NCBI GenBank assembly: GCA_964557205.1
Contig: CAZKZI010000092.1
Coordinates: 1 to 13,788 of the forward strand
Direction: 5' to 3'
DNA: 13,788 nt
Source of the DNA: JAQVQN01 sp964557205
GTDB taxonomy: Bacteria; Verrucomicrobiota; Kiritimatiellia; RFP12; UBA1067
A program made the translations under genes and the position numbers. Of this stretch, positions 6,543 through 13,599 are shown piece by piece; position 1 is the stretch's first letter; every line of letters begins with the position of its first letter. Below the pieces are notes generated by a model, which had not been told where the DNA came from, did not search any database, and saw nothing but the letters and a program-made list of their open reading frames with translations.

Positions 6543-8120
6543 TTATCCACACCACGGCCTAACCCGCTTAACGTTCGCCAGTGTTTCCAACGCGATGTTG
6601 CAGTCCTCCACGATCTGAAAGTCGTACATGCCCACGCAAATGAAGTCCGCGCCGCCGTTGAACGAATACTGAAAACCGTCTTTGGGCTGTATCGCTCCGG
6701 CCGCCAACACTTTGAAGGCGATCCAAGGCTCAGGCAGACCGTTCATGAAAGCAATGGTTTCCGCGGGGTCATTGCAGTACATATTACACACCCCAAATTT
6801 AGCCTTGTAGGCGTAGTTTGGATCCACCTCGTGTTTATAAGCCTTCTTAAGATCCGCCCCGATTTTCCGCTCGAGATCCACCTGGGCCGACCAATAATTG
6901 TGGTGGTGCAGGGTCTTCATCCAGAAATCGGGTTTCATTCCCCGCGCCACGCATTCCTGTACCGTTTCCAGCAAATGCGCCCCTATGCCGGCCGGTTTCC
7001 CGTAACTCCGTATGAGTTCAAGAGCCTTTGCGATCGTATCAAAATCGCCGGCTTGCACGAGCCTGTCGGTCATGTTCCCGATAATATACATGGCGGAAGC
7101 GCCGGCCTCTTCGGATGCCCTGATCCCGGCCATCAAGCCCTCCTTAATGGTTCCTTGCCCGCCACAATCCGAAATAAACTTGATTTTCCCGCGGGTTTCC
7201 CGCCAATATTTGTTGATGATCCGGATCAGCGCCGGATTGGTGCAGATGGCATTCACACCGCATTTCTCGGCCATCTGCAGGGTCATCATCACCCGCTCGT
7301 CTGTATGGTACGATTTAATCAGTTTCGACACATAGATCAAATCGCGCGCATGCGCCCAGCCTCCGATAAGATTGCCCCCCATCATTAGGCGGCTCAGATC
7401 CAGGTCGCCGATCTTCCCTTTCGGCACTTGCCCCTTCAGGTCATCCAGCGCCGCAAAATTGAAACTTCTCACAGTTGCCCCTGTGACCGCATCCGGCTTC
7501 TTCGACAGGAATTTCTCTTCGAAGCTGTTCCAGCGTTTCTTTTTATAAACCGCATAGGCAAACGCCCCCAGAAAAGGGACGCTAATGAGATCTTTCAACA
7601 GTTCCCGCCGGGCAAGAAATGGTTTTTCTTTCGCTTCAGGGACGGGCGAATGGGCTTTTTCCTCTTTCCAGCGTTTAAACAACCGGTCGACCCCATAAAA
7701 GAAATCGGCGGGCACTAGGGCAAAGAGCAACAAGACAAAAAACTCGATCAGTATTTTGTTTACCCAAAGATAGCTGCCTTCGGTTACGGCGCCAAAGGTG
7801 TAACCCGGGATGGGCGGATATGCCACAAAATAGAAGAACAACAGGACAGATCCGGCAATCGACGAGAAACGGACAAGTGCTCCGAAAAGCAGCGAAAGCC
7901 CAATCAGGATAAGCCCCCAGATATTCAGGACGTTCACCACTTCCATGACTCCGGGCGAGGCGGCCATTTGGTGGAAGATGTCCGCAAAGATCCAATTCGA
8001 GCCCAGCAAGTACGATTTGGCAGTCCATCCGGGTGTCATGAGCTTGGCTATTCCTTCGTAAAGGAAATGCCAGCCCACAATTATCCTCAAAAAGGTCAGC
8101 CCCACCATTAACTTTTTCAT
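6543..8120 (-). CDS. DoxX membrane domain fused to an aldo/keto-reductase-like barrel
   Basis: This is a 525-residue membrane-anchored protein. Residues 1-145 form a DoxX-like four-helix membrane domain (FLRIIVGWHFLYEGIAKL near the start, then helices at about 65-82, 87-101 and 120-140). A basic stretch at 145-175 leads to ARRELLKDLISVPFLGAFAY (170-189), like a Tat or signal-anchor segment, which suggests the rest lies outside the cytoplasm. From about 235 the sequence resembles an aldo/keto-reductase-type TIM barrel (DLSRLMMGGNLIGGWAHARD, 241-260). The usual Asp/Tyr catalytic context is not apparent, and a HHH cluster (405-407) and cysteines at 445, 449 and 507 are possible ligands. The ATG at 8120 follows GGGAGGG at good spacing. 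A truncated aminotransferase lies 28 bases downstream. I infer a carbohydrate or quinone-linked redox role; no substrate is known. Its GC content is lower than its neighbours' and closer to the left contig. Confidence 0.8.
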   Translation of the reverse strand: MKKLMVGLTFLRIIVGWHFLYEGIAKLMTPGWTAKSYLLGSNWIFADIFHQMAASPGVMEVVNVLNIWGLILIGLSLLFGALVRFSSIAGSVLLFFYFVAYPPIPGYTFGAVTEGSYLWVNKILIEFFVLLLFALVPADFFYGVDRLFKRWKEEKAHSPVPEAKEKPFLARRELLKDLISVPFLGAFAYAVYKKKRWNSFEEKFLSKKPDAVTGATVRSFNFAALDDLKGQVPKGKIGDLDLSRLMMGGNLIGGWAHARDLIYVSKLIKSYHTDERVMMTLQMAEKCGVNAICTNPALIRIINKYWRETRGKIKFISDCGGQGTIKEGLMAGIRASEEAGASAMYIIGNMTDRLVQAGDFDTIAKALELIRSYGKPAGIGAHLLETVQECVARGMKPDFWMKTLHHHNYWSAQVDLERKIGADLKKAYKHEVDPNYAYKAKFGVCNMYCNDPAETIAFMNGLPEPWIAFKVLAAGAIQPKDGFQYSFNGGADFICVGMYDFQIVEDCNIALETLANVKRVRPWCG

Positions 8121-8151
8121 GAATCCCTCCCTTTTCTATACCATTGCTTTT

Positions 8152-8179
8152 ATCATACCAGCGCGTTATGGCGAATCAA
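8152..8179 (-). promoter_or_regulatory. Candidate sigma-70-like promoter of the DoxX-fusion gene
   Basis: Read on the minus strand, TTGATT (complement of 8174-8179) is followed after 16 bases by TATGAT (complement of 8152-8157), with TGG just before it, an extended -10. The ATG lies about 31 bases further on, giving a short leader with GGGAGGG. A second copy of the -10 sequence in opposite orientation (GGTATGAT, 8198-8205) makes an 8-base dyad with ATCATACC (8152-8159), a possible operator. Promoter consensus in this phylum is not assured. Confidence 0.45.
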
Positions 8180-8263
8180 GCAATAATCTTTGTAATCGGT
8201 ATGATCGCTCAAACAGGGGTTGTGTCTGGAATCTTGACCCCGCTGAAAAGGTTCGCGATTTAC

Positions 8264-8283
8264 GGTCGGGACGGAGCCCGACC
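8264..8283 (+). repeat. REP-like hairpin 1
   Basis: GGTCGGG (8264-8270) pairs perfectly with CCCGACC (8277-8283) around the loop ACGGAG. It is GC-rich and lies inside the composite repeat. No T-run follows, so it is not a typical terminator for either flanking gene. Confidence 0.7.
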
Positions 8284-8340
8284 CTCCAAAACAAGCGGAA
8301 AACATCCTTTATTCCGTCTGGCGGGATGACCTCCATGGCT

Positions 8341-8360
8341 GTCAGGCAGGAATGCCTGAC
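8341..8360 (+). repeat. REP-like hairpin 2
   Basis: GTCAGGCA (8341-8348) pairs perfectly with TGCCTGAC (8353-8360) around a GGAA tetraloop. It is the second stem of the composite repeat. The form resembles REP sequences recognised by RAYT (TnpA_REP) transposases, but no such transposase gene is in the window. Confidence 0.7.
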
Positions 8361-8423
8361 CTACTTGAGGCGGAGCCGCAACCCAAACTGGATTATTGGA
8401 ACAGTGGAATGATGGGGTCAAGA

Positions 8424-8599
8424 CCGAAACAGGCTTTGTCATCTTCCAGTATTTCACCATTCCAAACAACGTGCTTTTTGTTGGTCTTGTTGGTTTGTAA
8501 GGAAAGGATGGCCGAGTACGCTCAGGGTGGCCTATTCTTCGCTGGCAAGAGTGCCTGAAAAGACGTATCCTTTTTATGTTTTGAACCCGGAAGGGTATT
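8424..8599. other. Intergenic spacer upstream of the zeta-like gene
   Basis: No gene is supported here. The interval from the DoxX-fusion start to the toxin start (8121-8599) holds the promoter at 8152-8179, the composite repeat and this spacer. One frame across 8530-8650 reads plausibly like protein (VPEKTYPFYVLNPEG) but ends in a TGA and has no start or partner. The AAGGG at 8591-8595 serves the toxin gene. Confidence 0.45.
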
Positions 8600-9361
8600 A
8601 TGAAAATGGGCAAGACAATAACGTATCCCCATACGTACACTGCGACTCTTGAAGGGGCCGATAAAAACTCGGCGAGCCGGATTGCGCTGATTGACGCCAT
8701 CCTCGCGGACATCGGAGTGCCGGAATGCATTTTGTCTGCTGATCCGGCAATACGAGCGGTGCGAGAATCTCACCGCAACTCACGCCGATCCGACAGCCCC
8801 GTCTGTCATATTGTCGCTGGCGCGAACGGTTCCGGCAAATCCACGTTCGCGCTGCATTTCCTGCCGCGCTATGCGGAGTGCCTGGAATTTGTCAACCCAG
8901 ACCTGATCGCACTTGGCCTCTCCCCTTTTGATGCGACACGGGCGGCCGTCAAGTCGGGGCGACTTGTTTTGGAAAGGATCGCCTCGCTGTCTGTAGAGAA
9001 AAAGAGTTTCGGTTTTGAGTCCACACTTGCCGGACGCGGCTATTTGGCGCTGCTGAAACGCCTGCGGTCAGCCGGTTACCGCTTGTACCTGTACTATCTC
9101 TGGACCCCCGACTGCGATCTGCTCATCCCCCGCATCCGGCAGCGCGTTGCGGCGGGCGGACACTTGGTTCCCGAACAAGACGTGAGGCGACGGTACGAAC
9201 GTTCGCTGAACAATCTCGGGGGCTATGCCGCCGTTATGGACAAAATCCGCATCTTCGATAATTCAGGGATGACCCCGGTCTTGGTCTATGAAAAAAACGG
9301 GGAAGCCATGGTTTACGATGCGGCACGCTTTGCCCAAATGGAAAAGGACGTTGGCCTATGA
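8600..9361 (+). CDS. Zeta-toxin-like P-loop kinase
   Basis: This is a 253-residue cytosolic protein of the zeta toxin / chromosomal zeta-like ATPase group. The P-loop is GANGSGKST (74-82) in CHIVAGANGSGKSTFALHF. FVNPDLIALGLSP (97-109) supplies the usual substrate-binding Asp101, and FESTLAG has Glu140. The arginine-rich lid reads RVAAGGHLVPEQDVRRRYER (182-201), matching the R-x3-GGH-x2-P pattern of the family. Classical zeta toxins phosphorylate UDP-N-acetylglucosamine and block wall synthesis, but this chromosomal subgroup is largely untested. The first 65 residues before the P-loop are a variable extension. The start at 8600 has AAGGG four bases upstream; an ATG two codons on is equally possible. 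The stop overlaps the start of the next gene (ATGA, 9358-9361), which implies coupled translation. Confidence 0.88.
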   Translation: MKMGKTITYPHTYTATLEGADKNSASRIALIDAILADIGVPECILSADPAIRAVRESHRNSRRSDSPVCHIVAGANGSGKSTFALHFLPRYAECLEFVNPDLIALGLSPFDATRAAVKSGRLVLERIASLSVEKKSFGFESTLAGRGYLALLKRLRSAGYRLYLYYLWTPDCDLLIPRIRQRVAAGGHLVPEQDVRRRYERSLNNLGGYAAVMDKIRIFDNSGMTPVLVYEKNGEAMVYDAARFAQMEKDVGL

Positions 9362-9582
9362 CACCCGTGATGTCAGCAGAAACCCGGCTTGTCGTGCAGG
9401 CGATGGAGGAGGCCACCTTGAAAGCGATCGAGGGCTACCGTCAGACGGGTCTTCCTGTGCCGATCTGGCGCGACGGCAAAGTGGTTTACCTCACTGTGGA
9501 CGAAGCGCTTGCCAGCCGTCCCGACTATCAAAGACACACTGGTAACCCGCCGCCCGAGAAGCGGGAACAAACCCCAGAGTGA
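9358..9582 (+). CDS. Small protein coupled to the zeta-like gene, probable antitoxin
   Basis: This is a 74-residue protein starting in the ATGA overlap at 9358, so it is translated after the kinase, probably by ribosome re-initiation. It has a helical first half (ETRLVVQAMEEATLKAIEGY, 8-27), then LPVPIWRDGKVVYLTVDEAL (32-51) and a Pro/Glu-rich tail. The short LP-x-P-x-W-x-DGKVV pattern resembles small proteins encoded next to chromosomal zeta-like ATPases, which are taken to be their antitoxins. It does not resemble the epsilon antitoxin or PezA (no helix-turn-helix seen). In the classical systems the antitoxin gene comes first; here it is second. The pairing is strongly supported by the overlap; the inhibitory role is inferred. 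Confidence 0.72.
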   Translation: MTPVMSAETRLVVQAMEEATLKAIEGYRQTGLPVPIWRDGKVVYLTVDEALASRPDYQRHTGNPPPEKREQTPE

Positions 9583-9685
9583 TTTCGGTTGTAAAACCGT
9601 TCGCAAAAGCATGCCTATCCATGTCGTTTCCATGCAGCATGGCGTGTTTCGCGATATGCTGATCAATGGGCGTTGGCAATGCCGC

Positions 9686-11767
9686 TCAGAAGTGGTATTC
9701 CGCCGAAAGGATGAAATTGCGGCCCGGCTCGTTGCTGCCGGAACCGTGGATGCGGTAATCTTTGTCGAAGACGTTTTCGATTGCCGCTACAACGGACAGG
9801 TTTTCTTTCAAACGCCAGCCGCAGCGCAGGTCGGCGACAGCATAACCCGGCGTACCGCCGGGCGGAATGCGTTGCGTGTCGGTTTTGTCAGAGGCGGTCA
9901 GGCGATCTTCCTTGTCTGACACGCGTCCGCACGCCTCGGCCCAGAACTGGCGGCTGCGGCTTTCCCAGCGCAAGGCCGTGTAGAGGGTCAGGGGCATTGT
10001 GCGGACCGGCTCGTTGATCTTGACGCCGCTGGCGTCATGGTAATCGGTGAAGCCCTCCATCCATGTGAAGCCCGAGCGCGACAGCCATTGTCGGCCGAGG
10101 CATACCGCAAGCTCGCTCTCGAAGCCGTGCACGTAGCCGTCGCCGCCGTTGACCTTGGTATACTCGTTGGCGTTGACGGCGGTCCGGATGATCATGTCGT
10201 TGATGCGCGTGTGAAAATAGGCCGCGTGCCATATTACCGGGCCGGATGTGACGCGCGTGCCCAGCTCGCCGCTAAGATATTTCTCGGGATCAAGCCCGGC
10301 GGCGGGCGTCTCGATGTCGCTGCTGCGGCTGACGTCGAACCGTGTCAGATCCGAGAGGTTGGGCGCGCGGTAGGCTTGCGACAAAGAGGCGTATACCAGC
10401 CACTCGTCTTTTATCAGGTGACAGGCCAGCCGCAGATGGCCGGAAACGTCATACCAGTCCTCGCGCATGTCTGCGGGCGTGTGCGGCGAGGTTTCGAAAT
10501 TCTCATAGCGTCCGATGTCGGCACAGGCGTACGTGGCGCGTCCACCAACAGTCATATCCCAGCGGTCGCCTAGCTTGACGCGGTTCTGCAGATATAGTGC
10601 GGCCGTGTGGTAGAAGCTGTCGTCCGCCACCGGTCCCTGGATGCCTGTTGCGTCCAGTGAGCCGTCGGCCTTGTACTTGTGGCGGAAGCTGTCGATCCCG
10701 TCGCGCGCGTATTCCGCGCCATAGGCCCAGGTGCCCCAGCCGTTCTCTTTTAAGAAATCAGCGCTTAGTCCCCAGGTCCGCACGTCGAAACCGTCCTCGG
10801 TGCGGCTCCGGTCTTTCTTGGTCACGCGTTTGGTCTCCTCCTGCCGCTGAAAGTAGAGCGTGTTCTGCATCTCGTCGTAAAACAGCGTGGGCTCGAGGTC
10901 GATTAAGCGCAGGTAGGTGAGTGTGCGGTCATGGTCGAAGACGTGGTACGGCTCATTGCCGATGGTGGTGTTGTTCCAGGCAATGCCGTAAGGCGTGCGG
11001 TGCGTGCGCCAAACATCATCCTGGTTGACCGCGTAATGCGCGAACACCAGCTCGCGGTCGCCGCGCAGGGCGACGCGCACCTTGGCGTCAAAGTCCATTT
11101 CGTCATAACCGGTCTTGCGCTGACGTCCGATATGTCTGCCGCCTTCGAGGTCGCCGAAATGTTTGTAGCTGAATCCGAACAGCCCGGCCCATTGACTGGT
11201 GGCATACTCCCCTTCGGCGCGGGTCATCACCGAGCGCTCGGCTGAAGCCACGCGCGCCGCCAGTCGTCCGCCCCAGATATCCGCGCCGTCTTCCGGCGCG
11301 TACTCCGGCATGCGCGTGAAAGCCTGCACGGTGCCGCCGACCGCGTCGGATCCGTACAGGGCCGAGCCCGAGCCTTTCAGCAGTTCCACCGACTCCAGCG
11401 AAAGATGGTCGACGGTGTTCCAGTACTGGTTGGCTCCGTCGCGGAAAACCGGTGAGTTGAGCCGTATGCCGTCGACCAGCATCAGGGTGCGGAATCCGGT
11501 AAAGCCGCGTATGAAAGGCGAGCCCTGTCCGTAGGAGGTCTTCTGCACCATCACGCCGGTGGTCATGTCCAGCGCCTCTGGCAGCGTCCTGACCTGGTCG
11601 TCGCGCAGATCCTCGGCAGAGACGGTGGCCGCCGAGGCGGCTAACGTGTTTACAGGTTCTGACAGGCGCGAGGCAGTGACTATGAGCGGCGGCAGGTTGG
11701 TCGCCCCCTGCGCCGCCAGCGAAACAACGAGAACCGCGAAAGTCGTCAGAGGGTGTGTTTGACTCAT
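9686..11767 (-). CDS. TonB-dependent outer-membrane receptor
   Basis: This is a 693-residue outer-membrane transporter. A signal peptide (1-22, cleavage near LAAQGA) is followed by a TonB-box-like PLIVTASR (27-34). The plug domain (about 40-155) has FIRGFTGFRTLMLVDGIRLN (85-104) and VELLKGSGSALYGSDAVGG (127-145). The remainder is a 22-strand-type barrel ending in the terminal phenylalanine typical of outer-membrane proteins. A FRAP-like YRAPN box begins at residue 466. The stretch after it, up to GLDPEK, contains no histidine, unlike the haem receptors HemR/HmuR, so a haem role is not supported and the ligand (siderophore, cobalamin, haem or glycan) is open. The ATG at 11767 has AAAAAGG only one base before it, and an in-frame stop lies just upstream, so no longer start exists. 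It is convergent with the zeta module and divergent from the LeuT-type gene. Confidence 0.93.
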   Translation of the reverse strand: MSQTHPLTTFAVLVVSLAAQGATNLPPLIVTASRLSEPVNTLAASAATVSAEDLRDDQVRTLPEALDMTTGVMVQKTSYGQGSPFIRGFTGFRTLMLVDGIRLNSPVFRDGANQYWNTVDHLSLESVELLKGSGSALYGSDAVGGTVQAFTRMPEYAPEDGADIWGGRLAARVASAERSVMTRAEGEYATSQWAGLFGFSYKHFGDLEGGRHIGRQRKTGYDEMDFDAKVRVALRGDRELVFAHYAVNQDDVWRTHRTPYGIAWNNTTIGNEPYHVFDHDRTLTYLRLIDLEPTLFYDEMQNTLYFQRQEETKRVTKKDRSRTEDGFDVRTWGLSADFLKENGWGTWAYGAEYARDGIDSFRHKYKADGSLDATGIQGPVADDSFYHTAALYLQNRVKLGDRWDMTVGGRATYACADIGRYENFETSPHTPADMREDWYDVSGHLRLACHLIKDEWLVYASLSQAYRAPNLSDLTRFDVSRSSDIETPAAGLDPEKYLSGELGTRVTSGPVIWHAAYFHTRINDMIIRTAVNANEYTKVNGGDGYVHGFESELAVCLGRQWLSRSGFTWMEGFTDYHDASGVKINEPVRTMPLTLYTALRWESRSRQFWAEACGRVSDKEDRLTASDKTDTQRIPPGGTPGYAVADLRCGWRLKENLSVVAAIENVFDKDYRIHGSGSNEPGRNFILSAEYHF

Positions 11768-11999
11768 GCCTTTTTAAACGCGCTGTCAACGCTAACGGTT
11801 CAAAAAATCTACCGGGCAGCAGTATGTCTTGGCTTCAGGCGCGCGAGTCAGACTAGGCATTGACGCGGCAACAATGATATGCGACTATTTTAGACATGGC
11901 GCTTCCGTGTTTAGCGTGAGATTTGCGATTAAGGATGCGGCATAATCGACAATGTAGCTGGATCGACTAAGCAGTTGGAGTAAGGTAGCACTTATCACT
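11768..11999. promoter_or_regulatory. Divergent control region between the TonB receptor and the LeuT-type symporter
   Basis: These 232 bases must hold the promoters of both divergent genes. A dyad CGATTA-N11-TAATCG (11926-11931 and 11943-11948) lies about 50 bases before the symporter start and could be an operator. The symporter's only purine-rich stretch (GGAGTAAGG, 11977-11985) is 14 bases from its ATG, longer than ideal. I could not find a convincing -10/-35 pair for either gene. No complete riboswitch was recognised. Confidence 0.45.
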
Positions 12000-13586
12000 A
12001 TGGCTTTACAACGCGCCAAACGGGCACGGGACACATGGAACAGCCGCATAGGCGTGGTGCTGGCCGCCGCCGGTTGCGCGGTGGGCCTGGGCAATTTTCT
12101 GCGCTTCCCGGGCGTGGCCGCCCGCAACGGCGGCGGCGCCTTCATGATCCCCTACTTCGTCGCCTTCGTCTTCCTGGCGCTGCCGCTGTGCTGGATCGAG
12201 TGGACGATGGGGCGTTTCGGCGGCGCCTTCGGCCACGGCACCGCCCCCGGGGTTTTCGACGCGGTCAGCGAGCGCCGCCGCCCGGCACTCAAGTATCTAG
12301 GCGTGCTGGGCATCACCGGCTCGCTGGGCATCTTCTTCTACTACGTCTACATCGAGTCGTGGACTTTGGCCTACAGCGTTTTCGCGCTAACCGGCAATTA
12401 TGCCTCTGTTGCCACGCCCGAAGATATGGGCGCGTTCCTCAGCAGCTATCTGGACGGGACCGGCGGGTTTTTCAGCAGCCGCCTGACAGCCTACGGGTTT
12501 TTTCTGGTAACCTTCATCAGCAATTTCTGGATCGTCTACCACGGCATCAGCCGCGGCATCGAGAAGTTCTGCAAGGTCGCCATGCCGCTGCTGTTCCTGA
12601 TGGCGGTAGTGATGGTCGCGCGGGTCTTCACTTTGGGCGCGCCGGTCAATCCGGAATGGACGCTCGAACGCGGTTTGGGGTTTCTCTGGAATCCGGATTT
12701 CAGCACGCTTAAGAGCGGCAAGGTCTGGCTGGAGGCCGCCGGGCAGGTCTTCTTCTCCACCTCGGTCGGCATCGGTGTGCTGCTGACTTATGCCACCTAC
12801 ATGAAAAAGGCAGACGACGTGATCCTGCCCGCCACCACCGCCTCGTTCCTCAACACCTTCGTGGAGATCGTGCTGGGCGCCTCGATCGTGGTGCCCGCCG
12901 CGTTCATCTTCTTCGGCCCGACCGGAACCGCCAACGCGGTGGCGGGCGGCACCTTCGGGCTGGCCTTCCAGACGACGCCGCTGGTTTTCAACCACATGGC
13001 GGGCGGGCCGTGGATCGGCTTCGCCTGGTTCCTGCTGCTCTTCATCGCCGGCGCCACCAGCGCGGTGTCGATGCTGCAGCCGGGCGTGGCCTTCCTGGAG
13101 GAGGAGTTCGGCTTCAACCGCAAGCGTTGCATCATTGTTCTGGGCGGCTTCGCCTTCCTGGTCGCGCATCTGGTCATCTTCGGCGACGGGGTACTGGACG
13201 AGATGGATTTCTGGTTCAGCTCTTTCGGACTGCCGCTTTTCGCGCTGATCGAGGCTCTTGTTTTCGCCTTCGCCTTCGGACGCAAGCGCGGCTGGCAAGA
13301 GCTGCTGCGCGGTTCAGAGCTGCGCCTGCCCGGCATTTTCAAGCCGATCGTTTTTTTTGTCACGCCGCTGCTGCTCGTCGCGATCCTGACCGGCTGGTTC
13401 GTCACCGACGGCTGGAAGACCGTGCTGATGCTGAAATCATCCGAGACCGGACTGGTGCCGCTGTACGCGCAAGCACAAGTGCCTTGGGTCATCGCCACCC
13501 GCCTCTTTTACCTCGTTTTCATCACAGGGTTCTGCTGGCTGATACGCCGCGCCTGGCAAACGCGCGCCCGCTCTGACGCGGAGTGA
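12000..13586 (+). CDS. LeuT-type sodium-dependent amino-acid-like symporter (NSS family)
   Basis: This is a 528-residue inner-membrane protein with about 12 spans, in the neurotransmitter:sodium symporter family. It is strikingly like LeuT of Aquifex: GLGNFLRFPG (residues 29-38), NGGGAFMIPY, YYVYIESWTL and LDEMDFW are all shared. By alignment in memory, the Na+ ligands are kept: Gly25, Ala27, Val28, Asn32, Asn285, Ala350, Thr353, Ser354, with LeuT Thr254 replaced by Ser253. LeuT's chloride-substituting Glu290 corresponds to Glu289, so Cl- independence is predicted. Pocket positions differ: LeuT Asn21 is Cys26, Phe259 is Ile258 and Ile359 is Met358, so a different or bulkier substrate than leucine is likely. 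The ATG at 12000 is the only sensible start; upstream in-frame codons reach a stop. The stop lies 13 bases from the convergent transporter gene. Confidence 0.95.
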   Translation: MALQRAKRARDTWNSRIGVVLAAAGCAVGLGNFLRFPGVAARNGGGAFMIPYFVAFVFLALPLCWIEWTMGRFGGAFGHGTAPGVFDAVSERRRPALKYLGVLGITGSLGIFFYYVYIESWTLAYSVFALTGNYASVATPEDMGAFLSSYLDGTGGFFSSRLTAYGFFLVTFISNFWIVYHGISRGIEKFCKVAMPLLFLMAVVMVARVFTLGAPVNPEWTLERGLGFLWNPDFSTLKSGKVWLEAAGQVFFSTSVGIGVLLTYATYMKKADDVILPATTASFLNTFVEIVLGASIVVPAAFIFFGPTGTANAVAGGTFGLAFQTTPLVFNHMAGGPWIGFAWFLLLFIAGATSAVSMLQPGVAFLEEEFGFNRKRCIIVLGGFAFLVAHLVIFGDGVLDEMDFWFSSFGLPLFALIEALVFAFAFGRKRGWQELLRGSELRLPGIFKPIVFFVTPLLLVAILTGWFVTDGWKTVLMLKSSETGLVPLYAQAQVPWVIATRLFYLVFITGFCWLIRRAWQTRARSDAE

Positions 13587-13599
13587 CAGCACCCGACCA

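Larger units (their letters stand above)
8232..8423. repeat. Composite non-coding repeat element with 10-bp inverted ends
   Basis: The 192-base element is bounded by TCTTGACCCC (8232-8241) and its exact reverse complement GGGGTCAAGA (8414-8423). Inside are two strong hairpins (8264-8283 and 8341-8360) and a small GCGG-AG-CCGC stem in 8370-8380. On the minus strand the region translates to phrases such as GQAFLPDSHGG and LEGRAPSRP, which I recall as spurious translations of intergenic repeats in Verrucomicrobia/Lentisphaerae-type genomes. It encodes no gene and is best seen as a REP/MITE-like element. Family membership needs a genome-wide search. Confidence 0.55.

Noticed and set aside
6486..7388. 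300-codon plus-strand open frame opposite the DoxX fusion
   Set aside because: It is antisense to a gene with clear domains, has no family motif, and arises from the codon pattern of the real gene.
8530..8650. Short protein-like frame (VPEKTYPFYVLNPEG) upstream of the zeta-like gene
   Set aside because: It has no start, is closed by a TGA, overlaps the toxin start in another frame and matches no family I know.
9586..9599. Terminator between the convergent small gene and the TonB receptor
   Set aside because: CGGTT/AACCG forms only a 5-base stem with no T-run on either strand, which is too weak to call.
11814..11834. Cobalamin riboswitch before the TonB receptor
   Set aside because: The minus strand reads AGCCAAGACATACTGC, faintly like a B12 box, but the other conserved riboswitch segments were not found in the 232-base region.
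12387..13298. 303-codon minus-strand open frame opposite the LeuT-type gene
   Set aside because: It has an extremely charged, low-complexity composition typical of the antisense of a GC-rich membrane-protein gene.
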